Assembly: GCA_045110575.1 (NCBI GenBank)
Contig: JBGCGF010000001.1
Span: 1-64,000, forward strand
Reading direction: 5' to 3'
Length of the DNA: 64,000 nucleotides
From: CALDTK01 sp045110575
GTDB lineage: Bacteria; Bacteroidota; Bacteroidia; Chitinophagales; Saprospiraceae
Below are positions 8,522-17,593 of the stretch, piece after piece. The notes beneath the pieces are model-generated. The model was given only the letters and a program-made list of their open reading frames with translations, was not told the DNA's origin and ran no database searches. The translations under genes and the position numbers were made by a program. How positions within the stretch are numbered: position 1 is the stretch's first letter; each line of letters begins with the position of its first letter.

Positions 8522-10273
8522 ATGGCCAAACGTCCCTCTAAAACACACGAGCTCATTCGCGAGCGACTTAGCGCTGATGCCATCTCGGAAGGTCGAAAGA
8601 TCTATCTATCGAGTGCAGTGCGTGAGTTACGTATTGACGTGCGTCGTAGACGCTTCAGTGCCATCATTGATGGTGAAGACAGCACTACAACCGTCAAAAT
8701 CGAACACGGCAAAGACGGTCCAACTTGGATCTGCAGTGCCGATGGTCGCAACCATACAGGATGCGCGCACGTCGCAGCAATCCTTACGGCTATTCGTGAA
8801 CGAGAAGCAAGCGAAGGCCCTTCGACTAAGAGTGGAGACAAGGCGAAAGAAAGCCTCGTGGATCACTTGATGGAAAACGCAGATCGCGGCCACCTCATTC
8901 AAGCCTTCAAACTCTGCTTGCGCACGTATCCAGAGTTGCAGGGAGACCTTGTGTTTACCATCCTAGAGAACATCGACGCCGACGGTCAACTCTACGACGA
9001 AGTGGTATCCCTCATGGATGACCCGACGAGTAGTGAAGACTATACCCTACCGAAAGACGGGTTTGATCCGTACAGATTGCTTGACGAGATTAACTATCTC
9101 TACGAGCAAGAGAAATACAAGCAGAGTTTCCTTCTGAGCCGGGCCATTTTGACCCAATTGCTGCAGAAAATGTCCTCAGGCAAAAACCTCATGGAGCACG
9201 AGGTTGACTTAGTGATTGCTAGCAGTGGCATGCTGAGTGACCTTACTATACCGCCAGTACCAGAGCAACTTGCAGAGCAGGTTCATGGACTGGGAATGAA
9301 GCTACTTCAGCGGTTCCCTAAGCTTGAACCTCAAGTACAAAGCAGCCTGATTGCACTTCTAGATGACAGTGCGCTAGATCAAAGTGAGATCGTCGCTCTT
9401 GAAAAAACACTGCGTTCTCGCTGGGAGCGCGCTCGCAAAAAAGAAGATGGTGCAGAGCATGCAGAGCGCTTGGCTATGCCATTGGCGTTGTTCTATGCTC
9501 GCACGCGCCAGTTTGGAAAGCTGCACGGTCTGTTTGACAGTTACCTGCAAAACCCACTCCTCCGAGCACCTGCACTCGCAGAAATGCTACACCACCAATT
9601 GCACTATGTGGTGGTCAAGTATGTCGAAGATGCCCTCGTAGTGCCTGGAGAAGATACGCTGCGCGAAGACCATGAAGACATGGCTCGATGCGGAATGTAC
9701 AACGACCTCGTTATGATGCTCGTCGAGTCTGAAGAACTCGAAGGAGATCAACGCGACTTACTGCGCAAAGCATTCATGAGTGTTGGTCACCGTATTTACG
9801 GCATCCTAGATGTCTACAAAGAACACGTTGGAGAAGAAGTATACCTGAAGGACTTAGCTGAAATTGCTGACGAGATTCGAGAGCCTGCCTCAAGAGGTGT
9901 CTACGTTTCATTTACGAAGTACTTCGTGGTGCTGTGTGAGCTTGGACGCTTTGAAGAAGCTTTCAAAACGCTCGATGAGCAAGGAGTCGTTGATCCGGTA
10001 ATTCTACTCGACTATCTACCAAACTTTCTCCCACTCCACAAAGAGGCGCTCTTTGAGCCTGCCATTCAGAGCATTGTCGAACTGCTCCCTTTGGTTGCTG
10101 AAGACATGCTAAGAGAACTTGTGAGCCGCAGTATCACTACCGTTTGGGACATCAACGAAGCGGAAAGTAGGAATACACTAAACCGTCACTTTCTGGACAT
10201 TGTCGATGAGGAACTAGCTGATTTTGTAGACCTTCTTTTAGGTGATTTCGATTCAGATGAACTAGGACTTTAA
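8522..10273 (+). CDS. SWIM-like zinc-finger, alpha-helical protein
   Basis: A 583-residue cytoplasmic protein. Residues 20-95 look like a SWIM domain: a beta-rich stretch, then WICSADG...GCAHVAAIL. The second metal pair (C-x-H) is present but the first, normally C-x-C, is reduced to one Cys followed by Ser, so zinc binding may be altered. Residues 110-583 are acidic and alpha-helical with repeat-like helical hairpins and no catalytic motif. SWIM domains mediate protein or DNA contacts; some bacterial examples accompany SNF2 helicases, but none is next door. The ATG at 8522 directly follows a short spacer. The stop is 65 nt before metF, so the two could be co-transcribed. The function is unknown. 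Confidence 0.65.
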   Translation: MAKRPSKTHELIRERLSADAISEGRKIYLSSAVRELRIDVRRRRFSAIIDGEDSTTTVKIEHGKDGPTWICSADGRNHTGCAHVAAILTAIREREASEGPSTKSGDKAKESLVDHLMENADRGHLIQAFKLCLRTYPELQGDLVFTILENIDADGQLYDEVVSLMDDPTSSEDYTLPKDGFDPYRLLDEINYLYEQEKYKQSFLLSRAILTQLLQKMSSGKNLMEHEVDLVIASSGMLSDLTIPPVPEQLAEQVHGLGMKLLQRFPKLEPQVQSSLIALLDDSALDQSEIVALEKTLRSRWERARKKEDGAEHAERLAMPLALFYARTRQFGKLHGLFDSYLQNPLLRAPALAEMLHHQLHYVVVKYVEDALVVPGEDTLREDHEDMARCGMYNDLVMMLVESEELEGDQRDLLRKAFMSVGHRIYGILDVYKEHVGEEVYLKDLAEIADEIREPASRGVYVSFTKYFVVLCELGRFEEAFKTLDEQGVVDPVILLDYLPNFLPLHKEALFEPAIQSIVELLPLVAEDMLRELVSRSITTVWDINEAESRNTLNRHFLDIVDEELADFVDLLLGDFDSDELGL

Positions 10274-10338
10274 ACTTCTTACTTGAATTCAACAAGAGTC
10301 TTCGTTCTGGCAACTACTTTGGCAGCAAGAAACACGCG

Positions 10339-11298
10339 ATGAAGGTTACGGATTACATATCAGCTGCCAACGGCACTACCCTTATTTCTTTCGAAGTGCT
10401 ACCGCCGCTTAAAGGCGGAAGCATGAAGTCAATCTTCGATACGCTTGACCCGTTAATGGAGTTCAAGCCACCGTTTATTGATGTCACCTATCACCGAGAG
10501 GACTTCGAATATGTGAAGCGACCTGGTGGTCACTACGAAAAGACTGCTATTCGCAAGCGACCTGGAACTGTAGGTATTTGCGCGAGTATCACTAACCGAT
10601 ATGGCGTTGACGCTGTCCCACATTTGCTTTGTGGTGGCTTCACGGTTTCAGAAACTGAAAACGTACTGATTGACCTAGCCTTTCTAGGGATTCAGAATGT
10701 ACTCGCCCTGCGTGGAGATGCCCGTCACTTTGATGGAAAGTTTGTCCCTGAAGAGCAAGGGCATTGTTATGCGGTAGATCTCGTCAAGCAGATCGCCGAC
10801 ATGAATCGTGGCAACTATCTCGATGAGCACATCAAGAATGCTGAGCCAACTGATTTCTGTATCGGAATTGCCGGATATCCTGAGAAACACTTCGAAGCTC
10901 CGAACCTAGACATGGACCTCAGGTACTTGAAGGCCAAGGTTGACGCAGGGGCTCAGTACATCGTAACGCAGATGTTTTTTGACAACCAAGTCTACTTCGA
11001 CTATGTCAAAAAATGTAGAGCTGCTGGAATCAATGTTCCAATTGTTCCGGGCCTTAAACCGCTCACGAAGTACTACCAACTCAATAGCATTCCTCGCCTG
11101 TTTCACGTCAATTTGCCAACCGACCTGGTTGAAAGCATTGAGGCCGTAAAAGACGATCGTAAAAAAATCAGACAAGCCGGAATCGAATGGTGTATCCAGC
11201 AAAGCACAGAGCTTAAGGCTGCAGGAGCACCTTGTTTACACTATTACACCATGGGTGATGTGCGGACAATACGCAAGATTGCAGAGTCTGTCTTTTAG
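10339..11298 (+). CDS. metF: Methylenetetrahydrofolate reductase
   Basis: A 319-residue flavoprotein of one-carbon metabolism that reduces 5,10-methylene-THF to 5-methyl-THF for methionine synthesis. The TIM-barrel markers are in order: SFEVLPP near residue 17, FIDVTYH, LALRGD near 122, CIGIAGYPEKH, YIVTQMFFDNQ and PIVPGLKPL. The active-site Glu is in FEVLPP, and the Asp of LRGD contacts FAD in the family. The length fits the short bacterial MetF without a regulatory domain. Other methionine genes are not in view. Confidence 0.95.
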   Translation: MKVTDYISAANGTTLISFEVLPPLKGGSMKSIFDTLDPLMEFKPPFIDVTYHREDFEYVKRPGGHYEKTAIRKRPGTVGICASITNRYGVDAVPHLLCGGFTVSETENVLIDLAFLGIQNVLALRGDARHFDGKFVPEEQGHCYAVDLVKQIADMNRGNYLDEHIKNAEPTDFCIGIAGYPEKHFEAPNLDMDLRYLKAKVDAGAQYIVTQMFFDNQVYFDYVKKCRAAGINVPIVPGLKPLTKYYQLNSIPRLFHVNLPTDLVESIEAVKDDRKKIRQAGIEWCIQQSTELKAAGAPCLHYYTMGDVRTIRKIAESVF

Positions 11299-11330
11299 GT
11301 TGATCAGACAGTAAACCTGCAGCCTAAAAG

Positions 11331-11933
11331 TTATTTGTTTAAGAGTCGGTAGCCAAAAGTGATTCTTCCGTAAAGGTCGATATCTCTAGTTGCTTGGTTA
11401 CCCAAGGAAAGGAAATCTCCAGTCTGGCCCTCTTCACGAACGAGACGTCGCGCAAAGTTTCGTCCTAAGCCTGCACCAACACTCAAGACAAAATCGTTAC
11501 CGAGTATTTGCTTGTAAGATCCGCCAAGACCTATTGACATTTGACTCAATGTATAGCTGTCTCGCTCAAAAAATGTGGTAGACAATTCGATCGCTTCATA
11601 TCGTACATTAAGAAACCTCGAGTATGCAAAAACACTCCATTTGGCGTGCTCTGCTTCTTCATTCATGTAGAGGTGAGCCAACGCTCCAATCCGATATCCT
11701 TCAGTCCTATAATTCTGCGTCCAAAAGCGCTGCGCCCGGAAAAAGTAAGAAGATTGTAGCTCTAAAGCCACTACCTCACTGACAGGAATTTCAACCATTA
11801 CCACAGCTGTACCAAGCAGCGCGCTCATTGGGTTGAAGGTGATGTCAGTATGCTGAGCCCTCAGAGTCGTCGCTCCAAATGAAGCCATCATTGAAAGTAG
11901 AAGCAAGAACCGAATTTGGATAGGCATGATCAT
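11331..11933 (-). CDS. Small outer-membrane beta-barrel protein (DUF3575-like)
   Basis: A protein of about 200 residues with a signal peptide ending TLRAQ and alternating hydrophobic strands, finishing RITFGYRLL with an aromatic-rich C-terminal strand typical of outer-membrane barrels. It shares the N-terminal motif TDIxxNPxxALxG and the C-terminal motif DxYGRxxxGYRL with the next minus-strand gene (12097-12678), so the two are paralogues. ATG codons at residues 1 and 3 are both possible starts. Its role is not known; similarity to DUF3575-type proteins is by overall pattern, not by search. Confidence 0.65.
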   Translation of the reverse strand: MIMPIQIRFLLLLSMMASFGATTLRAQHTDITFNPMSALLGTAVVMVEIPVSEVVALELQSSYFFRAQRFWTQNYRTEGYRIGALAHLYMNEEAEHAKWSVFAYSRFLNVRYEAIELSTTFFERDSYTLSQMSIGLGGSYKQILGNDFVLSVGAGLGRNFARRLVREEGQTGDFLSLGNQATRDIDLYGRITFGYRLLNK

Positions 11934-12041
11934 CTCGTGATTGGTGTGCTACAAACTTCATCTTGAAGCTGAATTCAAACCGTTTAAATATTGAAACTCT
12001 CGACTCGATCTTATTCAGAGATCGGCACTCACACGCATAAG

Positions 12042-12076
12042 AAAAGGGTTGTAAGCGCTAAGCCCACAACCCTTTT
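12042..12076 (-). terminator. Intrinsic terminator, bidirectional
   Basis: AAAAGGGTTGT and ACAACCCTTTT are perfect 11-bp arms around a 13-nt loop. It lies just past the minus-strand barrel gene ending at 12097, and the stem's terminal T run continues the tract in that direction. Confidence 0.8.
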
Positions 12077-12096
12077 AAAAATCAAACGAAGTCCGA

Positions 12097-12678
12097 TTAA
12101 CGTCCTAGACGGTATCCAAGTGAAAGACGGCCGTAAGCGTCAAACTGAGTTAGAGCATTCAAAGAATCCTCGAAAGCGTCGTCTCCATCTTCATAATCGA
12201 AATTGTTGAGGAGCGCACGTCCCCCACCAACTGCAATTTCGAAAACAAGGCCATTGTCAGCAACCCACTTGTGTCCTACAAGAACACCAAGTGAAAGGCG
12301 CGTACGAGTGTACTCCTCAGCGAAACCACCAGATGAAGAACCATCATTTTCCTCAACCTTGTTCTTTGTACTGCTAAAGCGCGTGTATGCGCCAACGTAG
12401 AAACGATCGTGGCCGTCTTGTGGATTGAAGTAGAACTTGCCATTTACACCAGCACCGAAACCAGATCTCTTGTAAGTCAATCCTCCTAAGCTTGTGCTAC
12501 CAAGTCGTAATGCAAGTGACGGCTCTACACCTATTGTCTCAGCTACCGGGAATTCCGCGGTAGCACTGAGGTTACCGAAAAGGGCTCCAATAGGATTGAT
12601 TTGTATGTCTGTATACTGCGCTTGTGCAGAGAACGCTGTAGCCATTGCAAAGGCTAGTACGAGTAGAGAATTTCTCAA
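12097..12678 (-). CDS. Small outer-membrane beta-barrel protein, paralogue of 11331-11933
   Basis: A 193-residue protein with a clear signal peptide (to about residue 20, SAQAQ) and a predicted 8-strand barrel: alternating polar and apolar residues, glycine-rich turns and a final RLSLGYRLGR strand. An internal loop near residues 108-120 is rich in Glu, Gly and Ser (ENDGSSSGG), as expected for a surface loop. It resembles the downstream minus-strand neighbour at both ends, suggesting tandem duplication. No enzymatic motif is seen; structural or adhesion roles are possible. Confidence 0.7.
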   Translation of the reverse strand: MRNSLLVLAFAMATAFSAQAQYTDIQINPIGALFGNLSATAEFPVAETIGVEPSLALRLGSTSLGGLTYKRSGFGAGVNGKFYFNPQDGHDRFYVGAYTRFSSTKNKVEENDGSSSGGFAEEYTRTRLSLGVLVGHKWVADNGLVFEIAVGGGRALLNNFDYEDGDDAFEDSLNALTQFDAYGRLSLGYRLGR

Positions 12679-12844
12679 GGTGTTGAGTTTTTTGGTTATG
12701 GATAAGATTAAAACTAAAGCTAATTAATAGCTCATGCTAAGCAAACATAAGAATTTCCCCAAATGCTTACGCCCAGCCTCGTTGATTTGCTGCTACCAAT
12801 TTGTACTATGCACGATTGAACTTTTCTACCGATTTTGGGCCTCT

Positions 12845-15370
12845 ATGCGCAGCACCTCTATCGTCTTCTTTTTGCTACTCAGCTTTATTGGAGCACTTTC
12901 GGCCCAAATCACCACTCCTCAAGACTTTTTCGCGGACTACTCAAAATCGTTCACTGCGCACCACCAGCTCATTGAGTACTTCGAAGACGTCGCAGATAAA
13001 AGTCCGCGGGTATCGATACAACAGTACGGCACCACGTATGAGGGACGCCCTTTGATGCTTGCGTTCATCTCGTCGGAGGCGACTATTGCCGAACTAGAAG
13101 ACGCGCGCAACAACCACCTCAAACGAAGTCAGGTCATCGATGGAGAAGCTGGCGGAACTGCGAAAGCTGTCGTTTGGCTGTCTTGCTCGGTACACGGTAA
13201 TGAAGTCGCTGGTAGCGAAGCTAGCCCACAGATTCTCTACGATTTAGCTTCTGCCCCCGCTCGAGGGTCTACGGACAAAACAGGTGATTCGCTAGCAATC
13301 TACCTTGAGAATACCATCGTAATTCTCGACCCTAGCCTCAATCCAGATGGTTACACCCGCTATACCGACGATCAACGGAGGCGTGCAACCCGCTGGCCAG
13401 ATGCCAGCCCAAGCGCATGGGAACATTACGAAGGCTGGCCTAATGGGCGAACCAACCACTACCAATTCGACCTTAATCGTGACTGGGCTTGGGCAACGCA
13501 AAAGGAAACGCAAGCTCGCCTCAAGGTCTACCATGCCTGGATGCCACACGTACATGTCGACTTGCACGAGATGGGAGCAAACTCTAGCTACTACTTCGCT
13601 CCTGCAGCAGAACCATACCATGCTTACCTGACAGATTTCCAACGTTCTTTTCAAAAGACGATCGGCCAAAATCACGCTCGTGTTTTCGACAAGAAGGGAT
13701 GGATGTACTACACCGGAGAAGTGTTCGACCTACTCTACCCTAGCTATGGCGACACCTATCCAATGTTTAACGGTAGCATCGGTATGACCTACGAACAAGG
13801 AGGTAGTGGTTTTGCCGGAAGGGCTCTGAAAAGAAATGAAGGGGACACCTTAACGCTGGCTGATCGAATGGCGCATCATCACGCGACAAGTCTGAGCACA
13901 ATTGCCGTTGCCAGTCGTAATGCTGAAGCTCTCGTAGCTGCAACTGCAGACTACCGGAACGCAGCTAAAACGAAGGCAAGAGGAGCATACGAGTCTTATG
14001 TTTTCCCGAAAGGAGAAAACAGCATCGGGCGACTAACATCTCTCACCGATCTCCTCGATACGCACCAGATCACGTACGGAACAGCGACGTCAAAAAGTGA
14101 AAGTGCAGGTAAAGCCTACGGAGCTAGTAAGGCCAAAAGCTTTACGATCAACAAAGGAGACCTAGTGGTTCCTGCTCGTCAACTTCAAGGAGTATTGGCG
14201 CAAGTACTTCTAGACCCAGTTGCTACTGTAGCCGACAGCCTGACCTACGACATTACCGCGTGGAGTCTTCCAAGTGTGCTCGGTATCAAAGGATTTGCGG
14301 CTAAGAATCAAGTCAAAGATTTACGTCAAATTATTAAAGGGTCATTTTCAGGCCCAAATCCTCTTCCAGCCTATGGGTTCGCTATTCCTGTCGATGCGTT
14401 AAACACTTGGACCAAACTTGCTCCTGAAATCAAGAACGGTTTGGTTGCCCGGTACAGCACATTCGAGACGAAGCTCGATGATCATTCATTTGCTCCAGGA
14501 ACGCTTTTTATTCTCGCCCGCGACCAAAAGGGATCTTCTTCAGCTTACGCAAAAACCCACGGCACACTCCTTAGCAAAGGCATTGAAATAACACCACTCT
14601 CAGGAGGAATGGCTAGCAAGGGAAAAGACCTAGGAAGTAATGACGTCACACGAATCGATGCACCTAATGTGGTGCTCGTTCAAGACGATGCACTTGATGT
14701 CAATGCTTTCGGTCATGTATGGCACTTCTTTGAGCAACGCCTCCAATATCCTATCCGTCCAGTGCCTTGGTCACGGTTGAATACACGTGCCCTAGCTGAT
14801 GTTGATGTTGTCATCATTACACAAGGAAGACTAGATCTATCTGGCTCAAATACAGAAGCGCTAAGATCTTGGATTAAAGCTGGCGGCAGGCTCATCGTCA
14901 TGGAGGATAGTGCTGAGCAATTTGGACGTTTAGACGGTTTTGCCTTGAGCGAAAAAGAGAAACCAGCCAAGCTGATCATTGGCAATGGAGGTGTTGATCC
15001 GATGCGTCCTTTTGCGAGTAGAGAACGTGAGAGCGCTGCGAGTAACACACCAGGAGCATTGGTGGCCGCTCAAATTGACTTAACGCACCCGCTTGCCTAC
15101 GGACTCAATTCAGACTTCTTTGTGCTGCGCGCCGATCGTCGAACGTGGGATTTTCTCGAAAACGGATACAACGTAATTGGCATCCGTGAAAATCCTGAAA
15201 TCAGAGGTTTTGTTGGTAGCGAAGTTCAAGACGAACTCGAAGAAACGCTCAGCCTCGGTGTACAACCAATGGGCCGCGGAGACGTGATTTATGCAGCCGA
15301 CAACCTTGCCTACCGAGGTTTTTGGGAGAATGGAATGCAGATTTTAACCAATGCTGTTTTCTATCGATAG
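12845..15370 (+). CDS. Exported M14-family zinc carboxypeptidase
   Basis: About 841 residues from ATG 12845, where a good signal peptide begins (MRSTSIVFFLLLSF ... LSAQ); the longer upstream frame is unlike a leader. The M14 catalytic region has zinc ligands His117 and Glu120 in HGNE, the third ligand His241 in VDLHEMG, and the catalytic Glu near 317 in TYEQGG. NPDGYxRY and FDLNRDW are typical M14 substrate-site blocks. The C-terminal half (residues 430-841) includes a class-I-glutamine-amidotransferase-like fold region seen in large Bacteroidota M14 peptidases. It probably digests peptides in the periplasm or outside. No T9SS tail is evident. Confidence 0.88.
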   Translation: MRSTSIVFFLLLSFIGALSAQITTPQDFFADYSKSFTAHHQLIEYFEDVADKSPRVSIQQYGTTYEGRPLMLAFISSEATIAELEDARNNHLKRSQVIDGEAGGTAKAVVWLSCSVHGNEVAGSEASPQILYDLASAPARGSTDKTGDSLAIYLENTIVILDPSLNPDGYTRYTDDQRRRATRWPDASPSAWEHYEGWPNGRTNHYQFDLNRDWAWATQKETQARLKVYHAWMPHVHVDLHEMGANSSYYFAPAAEPYHAYLTDFQRSFQKTIGQNHARVFDKKGWMYYTGEVFDLLYPSYGDTYPMFNGSIGMTYEQGGSGFAGRALKRNEGDTLTLADRMAHHHATSLSTIAVASRNAEALVAATADYRNAAKTKARGAYESYVFPKGENSIGRLTSLTDLLDTHQITYGTATSKSESAGKAYGASKAKSFTINKGDLVVPARQLQGVLAQVLLDPVATVADSLTYDITAWSLPSVLGIKGFAAKNQVKDLRQIIKGSFSGPNPLPAYGFAIPVDALNTWTKLAPEIKNGLVARYSTFETKLDDHSFAPGTLFILARDQKGSSSAYAKTHGTLLSKGIEITPLSGGMASKGKDLGSNDVTRIDAPNVVLVQDDALDVNAFGHVWHFFEQRLQYPIRPVPWSRLNTRALADVDVVIITQGRLDLSGSNTEALRSWIKAGGRLIVMEDSAEQFGRLDGFALSEKEKPAKLIIGNGGVDPMRPFASRERESAASNTPGALVAAQIDLTHPLAYGLNSDFFVLRADRRTWDFLENGYNVIGIRENPEIRGFVGSEVQDELEETLSLGVQPMGRGDVIYAADNLAYRGFWENGMQILTNAVFYR

Positions 15371-15465
15371 ACCAGATCCTAAAAGGCTCAAAACCAACTA
15401 ACTAATTGGTACTGCGTTTGCTATACAGATACTAAATGGCGTTATATCGTCATAAAACCTATCCA

Positions 15466-16158
15466 ATGGCTTACTCAAAGTACTTTTCTACCCTAGCGTT
15501 AATCTTCGGAATTTTCGCAACGTTCCAAGCGCAAGCTCAGATTGGCGTTGGCTTCAGAGGGGGAGTTCTCATGTCTAACCAGACAGCAAAGCAGATCGCT
15601 TCGAATAGTGAATTTGAAATAGAGACTGAAAATTTCACGGGATACGTAGTTGGTATTCCCGTTGAATTTAGCCTGTCCAAATTTTTCGCGTTCCAGGCAG
15701 AAGTGAACTACCTGAAACAAGGTTTTGGCTTGGCCGAAAACACGAGTGTCAATCTTCCAAGTAGAAAGGTGATCTATGATGTAATAGATATTCCTGTTCT
15801 GGCAAAAATCGGTTGGACGGGCAAGAAACTAACCTGTGCTGCTGTCTTTGGACCTTCGTTTCAATACATCGCAAGTGGACGAGTGAAGTTTGCAGAAATT
15901 TCGAGTGGCTCTATACAAGTAGAAGCATCCGAAAACAAGATCGATTTCTCTCAATCTATTTACGAGGACTTTAATCGAACCAATATATTCGGACAAGCAG
16001 GTGTCCAATTTGGGATACCAACTGCTGGCGGCAAATTCGTTTTTGATGGCCGCTACCGCTTTGCGATCAGCGACCAAGACTCGAGCGATGACTTCGAAGT
16101 CAAAGGGCGTGGCGCATCTGCTACTATTGGTTATATTGCGACGTTTGGTAAGTACTAG
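15466..16158 (+). CDS. PorT/PMT-family outer-membrane beta-barrel protein
   Basis: About 230 residues from ATG 15466, which begins the signal peptide MAYSKYFSTLALIF ... QAQAQ. An in-frame ATG at 15436 would add ten hydrophilic residues. The mature part starts IGVGFRGGVLMSNQ and proceeds as alternating strands (FQAEVNYLKQGFG, YDVIDIPVLAKIGW, FGPSFQYIASG) to a terminal ATIGYIATFGKY. This is the outer-membrane protein beta-barrel domain common in Bacteroidota. The role is unknown. A strong terminator follows at 16196. Confidence 0.8.
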   Translation: MAYSKYFSTLALIFGIFATFQAQAQIGVGFRGGVLMSNQTAKQIASNSEFEIETENFTGYVVGIPVEFSLSKFFAFQAEVNYLKQGFGLAENTSVNLPSRKVIYDVIDIPVLAKIGWTGKKLTCAAVFGPSFQYIASGRVKFAEISSGSIQVEASENKIDFSQSIYEDFNRTNIFGQAGVQFGIPTAGGKFVFDGRYRFAISDQDSSDDFEVKGRGASATIGYIATFGKY

Positions 16159-16195
16159 GTTCTAGCCCCATCTAGATTTGTGCTTTTTCGCACTT

Positions 16196-16233
16196 AAACC
16201 CCAAACGGACTAACCTTCGTTTGGGGTTTTTCT
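16196..16233 (+). terminator. Intrinsic terminator
   Basis: AAACCCCAAACG and CGTTTGGGGTTT form a perfect 12-bp stem with a 10-nt loop followed by TTTCTTT. Confidence 0.9.
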
Positions 16234-16308
16234 TTGAAATGACTGTTCCTTGGCCTAGCCTTTTTACCTTGCAGCAAAGCCTTGGACAGGCTCTTAACCA
16301 TCTCAAGC

Positions 16309-17553
16309 ATGCACCCACAAAAAAGCTGGATCCCCGGCGCCGACGACAGTGATTTTCCATTAGCACACCTTCCAATGGGAGTTCGCGTGCGACCTGATGG
16401 TTCTCATGCCCTCGTTTCTCGCATTGGCGACCAAGTCGTTGACCTTCGCGTTCTCGCTGAGATTGGCGTATTTGACGATACCGGTGCAGACCGGAAGGAT
16501 TTTGAGCAAAAGAGCCTCAACCAACTTATCGGTCAAGGCAAAAAAGTGACAAGTGCCGTCCGCACAAGACTTGCAGCTTGTCTCGATGATGATCCAGGCT
16601 ACTGGGACTTGCGTTCACGTAAAGAGATATTTCTCCTTCCGGCAAAACAAGTCAACCTTATCCTACCTGTTGAGATCGGTGATTACACGGATTTCTACTC
16701 AAGTATCGAGCATGCGACCAACGTAGGCACACTGTTCCGCGATCCGGCAAATGCGTTGCTCCCTAACTGGAAGCACCTTCCGGTTGGCTACCATGGTCGC
16801 GCGAGTAGTATCGTTATCAGTGGAACACCGCTCAAGCGACCAAACGGACAGACCAGGCCAGGTGAGGATGGTGTACCAGGTTTTGGCGCAAGCAAACTGC
16901 TGGACTTTGAGCTTGAAATGGCCTACGTCATCGGTAAAGGGAATACCCTCGGTGAATCTATTGATGTCAAAGACGCAGAAGATCACATCTTCGGATTAGC
17001 ACTCTTTAATGACTGGAGCGCTCGCGATATTCAAGGCTGGGAATATGTCCCACTCGGACCTTTCCTTGGAAAGAGCTTCGCGAGCACAATGAGCCCGTGG
17101 ATTACTCCACTTGAAGCATTGGAGCCAGTAAGACTTGCAAGTCCAAAGCAAGACCCATCTCCACTACCCTACCTGCAACACTCGGGTACGAACAGTTTTG
17201 ACATCAAGCTTGAGGTGTACATCACACCTGAAGGAGGCCAACCGTCAAAAGTGTGCGCAAGCAACACCAAGTACCTCTACTGGAGCATGGCCCAGCAGCT
17301 CGCGCACCACACGGTGAACGGTTGTAACCTCCGCCCTGGTGACCTTTGCGCGAGTGGTACCATTAGTGGTCCTACCCCAGATAGCTACGGATCTATGCTA
17401 GAGCTCAGCTGGAAAGGAACGAAGCCATTGACGTTAGATGACGGCTCGACACGCAAGTTTCTTCAAGATGGCGATACCGTAACGATGAAGGCATATGTCG
17501 ACGGCGGTGGGGTCAAGTTTTCGCTCGGCAGCGTAGTAGCGAAGTGCGTTTAG
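16309..17553 (+). CDS. fahA: Fumarylacetoacetase
   Basis: A 414-residue enzyme that performs the last step of tyrosine catabolism, splitting 4-fumarylacetoacetate into fumarate and acetoacetate. The sequence follows the family closely: DSDFPLAHLPMGV at the start, then DYTDFYSSIEHATNVG with catalytic His135, LPVGYHGRASS, FGASKLLDFELE, FNDWSARDIQGWEYVPLGPFLGKS with metal and substrate contacts, and GDLCASGTISGP near the end. ATG 16309 (MHPQKSW) gives the normal family N-terminus; nine upstream codons from a non-ATG start are unlikely. Other tyrosine genes (hppD, hmgA) are not nearby. Confidence 0.95.
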   Translation: MHPQKSWIPGADDSDFPLAHLPMGVRVRPDGSHALVSRIGDQVVDLRVLAEIGVFDDTGADRKDFEQKSLNQLIGQGKKVTSAVRTRLAACLDDDPGYWDLRSRKEIFLLPAKQVNLILPVEIGDYTDFYSSIEHATNVGTLFRDPANALLPNWKHLPVGYHGRASSIVISGTPLKRPNGQTRPGEDGVPGFGASKLLDFELEMAYVIGKGNTLGESIDVKDAEDHIFGLALFNDWSARDIQGWEYVPLGPFLGKSFASTMSPWITPLEALEPVRLASPKQDPSPLPYLQHSGTNSFDIKLEVYITPEGGQPSKVCASNTKYLYWSMAQQLAHHTVNGCNLRPGDLCASGTISGPTPDSYGSMLELSWKGTKPLTLDDGSTRKFLQDGDTVTMKAYVDGGGVKFSLGSVVAKCV

Positions 17554-17593
17554 CACTTGTAGTTGCTTGAAGGAGGAGTTTTACATTTGAGCC